Shown piece by piece: positions 5,423 through 6,796 of a stretch of 6,796 bases of DNA. Made by a program: the position numbers and the translations under genes. The notes beneath the pieces were generated by a model. It was not told the origin of the DNA and searched no databases. It saw only the letters and a program-made list of their open reading frames with translations. Source of the stretch: Clostridiales bacterium (GTDB lineage: Bacteria > Bacillota > Clostridia > Christensenellales > Christensenellaceae). The number at the start of each line of letters is the position of its first letter. The stretch's first letter is position 1. The stretch covers positions 1-6,796 of the forward strand of contig JAHZHM010000159.1 in NCBI GenBank assembly GCA_019420265.1. The letters are read 5' to 3'.

Positions 5423-5926
5423 ATGGCGATTGTCGAACAGGCGGAAATTTTTGCGCCGCTGGAAGAAAAATTGCGGCATGGCGGCTGTTTTTTGGTGACG
5501 GGCAAGGAGCAGCCCAATATCATGACCATCGGCTGGGGCACGGCGGGCATTATGTGGAATAAGCCGGTATTTGCGGTTCCCGTCCGCCTTTCGCGGTATT
5601 CGCATGTCAAGCTGGAGGAGCTGGGCGAGTTCACCGTGTGCGTCCCTTCCAGCCTGCAGCCCATGAAAAAAGAGCTGGCCATCGCCGGGACGAAATCCGG
5701 CAGGGATATGGATAAAATTGCGGAGCTTGGCCTGGAGATGGAAGCTTCCGAGAAAATCTCCGTTCCGCGCATTAAGGGCTGCGGCGCAGCTTATGAATGC
5801 CGGGTGATCTATAAAATGCAGATGCCCGAGGCTGAGCTGGATCGGGAGATCGTCTCTAAGCACTATGCCACCGGGGATTATCACACAATCTATTACGGCG
5901 AAATTCTCTGCTGCCATCAGTTTTAA
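5423..5926 (+). CDS. Flavin reductase-like, FMN-binding split-barrel protein
   Basis: The 167-residue protein fits the flavin reductase-like / flavoredoxin group, which binds FMN in a split beta barrel and passes electrons between NAD(P)H or ferredoxin and small acceptors. Typical features are the N-terminal strand GGCFLVTGKEQPNIMTIGWG (20-39), the WNKPVFAVPVRLSRYSH segment (45-61) equivalent to the flavin-contacting P-x-x-x-x-x-x-R-x-S-x-x-H region, EFTVCVPS (69-76), and AGTKSGRDMDKIA (88-100), a hallmark of the family. The C-terminal barrel strand ends in CCHQF, two adjacent Cys of unknown role. The start is ATG at 5423, 9 nt after GGAGG (5409-5413). The ATG at 5414 abuts that site, and one at 5360 would lie inside the promoter. 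It is the first gene of its operon; the natural electron donor and acceptor cannot be read from sequence. Confidence 0.9.
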   Translation: MAIVEQAEIFAPLEEKLRHGGCFLVTGKEQPNIMTIGWGTAGIMWNKPVFAVPVRLSRYSHVKLEELGEFTVCVPSSLQPMKKELAIAGTKSGRDMDKIAELGLEMEASEKISVPRIKGCGAAYECRVIYKMQMPEAELDREIVSKHYATGDYHTIYYGEILCCHQF

Positions 5927-5944
5927 CGCGCTCGGGAGGCAACC

Positions 5945-6436
5945 ATGCTCATCGCTCAGCTCATGCAGAAAATGATCGCGCAGTCCAGCGGAAATATCCA
6001 CGACATCAATCACTTCCTGAAAGTCTATGCTTATGCCAAGACCATCGGGCAGTGCGAAGGGCTGGATGCACAGACGCAGGAAATCCTGGAAGCAGCGGCA
6101 ATCGTCCACGATATTGCCTGCCCGCTTTGCCGCGTCAAATACGGCAATACCAGCGGCAAAAACCAGGAGATAGAAAGCCCTGCGCTGGTTTTGAAATTTT
6201 TGAAGGATTCTGGCCTTTCGGAAAAGGCCATTGACCGCATCGCCTATCTCGTGGGGCATCATCATACGCCCAGCGGCGCAGATGGAATGGATTACCAGAT
6301 TCTCATCGAGGCAGATTATCTCGTCAATGCAGACGAAGGCGGGCACTCCAAAGAGAAGATACAAAACGCCATGCAGCATATTTTCAAAACCCAGACGGGC
6401 ACCCTTTTGCTGCGCTCCATCTATCAGCTATCTTAG
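5945..6436 (+). CDS. Small HD-domain phosphohydrolase-like protein
   Basis: The 163-residue protein is one HD domain, a metal-dependent phosphohydrolase fold. Candidate metal ligands are His23 (in NIHDINHFLKV), the His55-Asp56 dyad (IVHD), the GHHH cluster (104-107) and Asp124 (IEADYL). KYGNTSGKNQEIESPA (65-80) resembles a segment I recall from small clostridial HD proteins, usually following an HDIG-type motif. Here the dyad is followed by HDIACPLC, so two cysteines (59 and 62) lie close to the metal site. The start is ATG at 5945, 5 nt after GGGAGG (5934-5939), 18 bp behind the flavin reductase-like gene. Substrate is unknown; nucleotides or phosphorylated metabolites are the usual range of the superfamily. 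There is no GYP extension or sensor domain, so it is not a typical cyclic-di-GMP enzyme. Confidence 0.88.
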   Translation: MLIAQLMQKMIAQSSGNIHDINHFLKVYAYAKTIGQCEGLDAQTQEILEAAAIVHDIACPLCRVKYGNTSGKNQEIESPALVLKFLKDSGLSEKAIDRIAYLVGHHHTPSGADGMDYQILIEADYLVNADEGGHSKEKIQNAMQHIFKTQTGTLLLRSIYQLS

Positions 6437-6445
6437 GAGAGATCT

Positions 6446-6796
6446 ATGGACGAAATTTTCATGCGCAGGCTATTGCCGGGCGAAATTCCGGCGTTTATCC
6501 AGCTGCGGCTGGAGCAGCTGAAGGAAGAGGGCGCAGGACTCCCGCCTGAACTGGAAGCTTCGCTTTCCTCTTATTATCAGAGGCACATGGCGGACGGCAG
6601 TTTTGCCTCGTGGGTGGCCTGCTGCGGCGGGCAGATCATCGCAACCAGCGGCATTTCCCTTGTGGAAAAGCCCCCGTATGCCAGCAACCCTTCGGGAAAA
6701 ATCGCTCTGGTTTCCAGCATGTATACCAAAAAGCCCTATCGCCGGCGGGGCATCGCCAAGGCGCTTCTGGGGAAAATCGTCGCAGAGGCCAAAGCC
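6446..6796 (+). CDS. GNAT-family N-acetyltransferase, 3' end outside the window
   Basis: The first 117 residues are visible, beginning MDEIFMRRLLPGEIPAF, and the frame stays open to the right edge. Such enzymes transfer the acetyl group of acetyl-CoA to an amine. Order of elements: N-terminal strand and helix (1-30), a SSYYQRHMADGSFASWVACCGGQ region (41-63) forming the strands before the cofactor site, then motif A with VSSMYTKKPYRRRGIAKALL (89-108), in which R-R-R-G-I-A (99-104) is the pyrophosphate-binding R/Q-x-x-G-x-G/A loop. The KPPYASNPSGKIALVSSMY stretch (75-93) is common in small clostridial GNAT proteins. The ATG at 6446 is 6 nt after AGGAG (6435-6439), which overlaps the HD gene's stop codon, so the two are probably translationally coupled. 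The acceptor substrate cannot be told. Confidence 0.9.
   Translation, partial: MDEIFMRRLLPGEIPAFIQLRLEQLKEEGAGLPPELEASLSSYYQRHMADGSFASWVACCGGQIIATSGISLVEKPPYASNPSGKIALVSSMYTKKPYRRRGIAKALLGKIVAEAKA

Noticed and set aside
5399..6379. A 326-codon open frame on the minus strand
   Set aside because: It lies opposite the flavin reductase-like and HD genes, both of which show clear family motifs, ribosome sites and a promoter. The antisense product has no recognisable domain; it is a by-product of GC-rich third positions.

Overview
The window looks like chromosomal core sequence from a Gram-positive anaerobe of the Clostridia type. The evidence is a Rex redox repressor, a VanW-family cell-wall protein, a single-chain LeuC/LeuD-like aconitase, a DUF378 membrane protein, strong purine-rich Shine-Dalgarno sites and sigma-A-type promoters with 17-bp spacers. 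Codons lean towards G/C at the third position and overall base composition is somewhat above half G+C by eye, so a mid-GC gut-type clostridial lineage is plausible. I cannot name the genus. I see no insertion sequence, phage gene or CRISPR array, and no clear transfer signature.

Left part, all on the minus strand. The first 41 bases encode the N-terminus of elongation factor Tu (tuf). A tRNA-Gly(CCC) gene lies 68 bp upstream of it. One good promoter (203-231) precedes the tRNA and no terminator separates the two, so tRNA and tuf are probably co-transcribed. A strong hairpin terminator (253-282) ends the next minus-strand operon, which in order of transcription is aconitase, rex and a VanW-family membrane protein, with gaps of 10 and 25 bp. 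Its promoter is at 4584-4612.

Middle, 4536-4788. This divergent regulatory region holds the aconitase promoter and, back to back with it, a plus-strand promoter with an extended -10. Both appear to use the same self-complementary -35 hexamer, TTGCAA at 4607-4612. The plus-strand transcript has a leader of about 147 nt, then an 87-residue protein of unknown function and a small two-helix DUF378 membrane protein, and it stops at a strong terminator (5298-5335).

Right part, plus strand. A new promoter (5360-5388) drives a compact operon of a flavin-reductase-like FMN protein, a small HD-domain phosphohydrolase and a GNAT acetyltransferase that runs off the right edge. Gaps are 18 and 9 bp, each with a good ribosome binding site.

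How they fit together: aconitase supplies isocitrate for 2-oxoglutarate and glutamate synthesis through an iron-sulfur enzyme. Rex senses the NADH/NAD+ ratio, so the aconitase-rex pairing links carbon flow to redox state. The VanW protein is a cell-envelope passenger of that operon. The right-hand operon is a set of small enzymes whose joint purpose cannot be read from sequence. I did not find a clearly new defence or mobile system; the most unusual signals are regulatory, namely the shared -35 element, the hairpin over the DUF378 ribosome binding site and the leader/trailer pairing around the tRNA.
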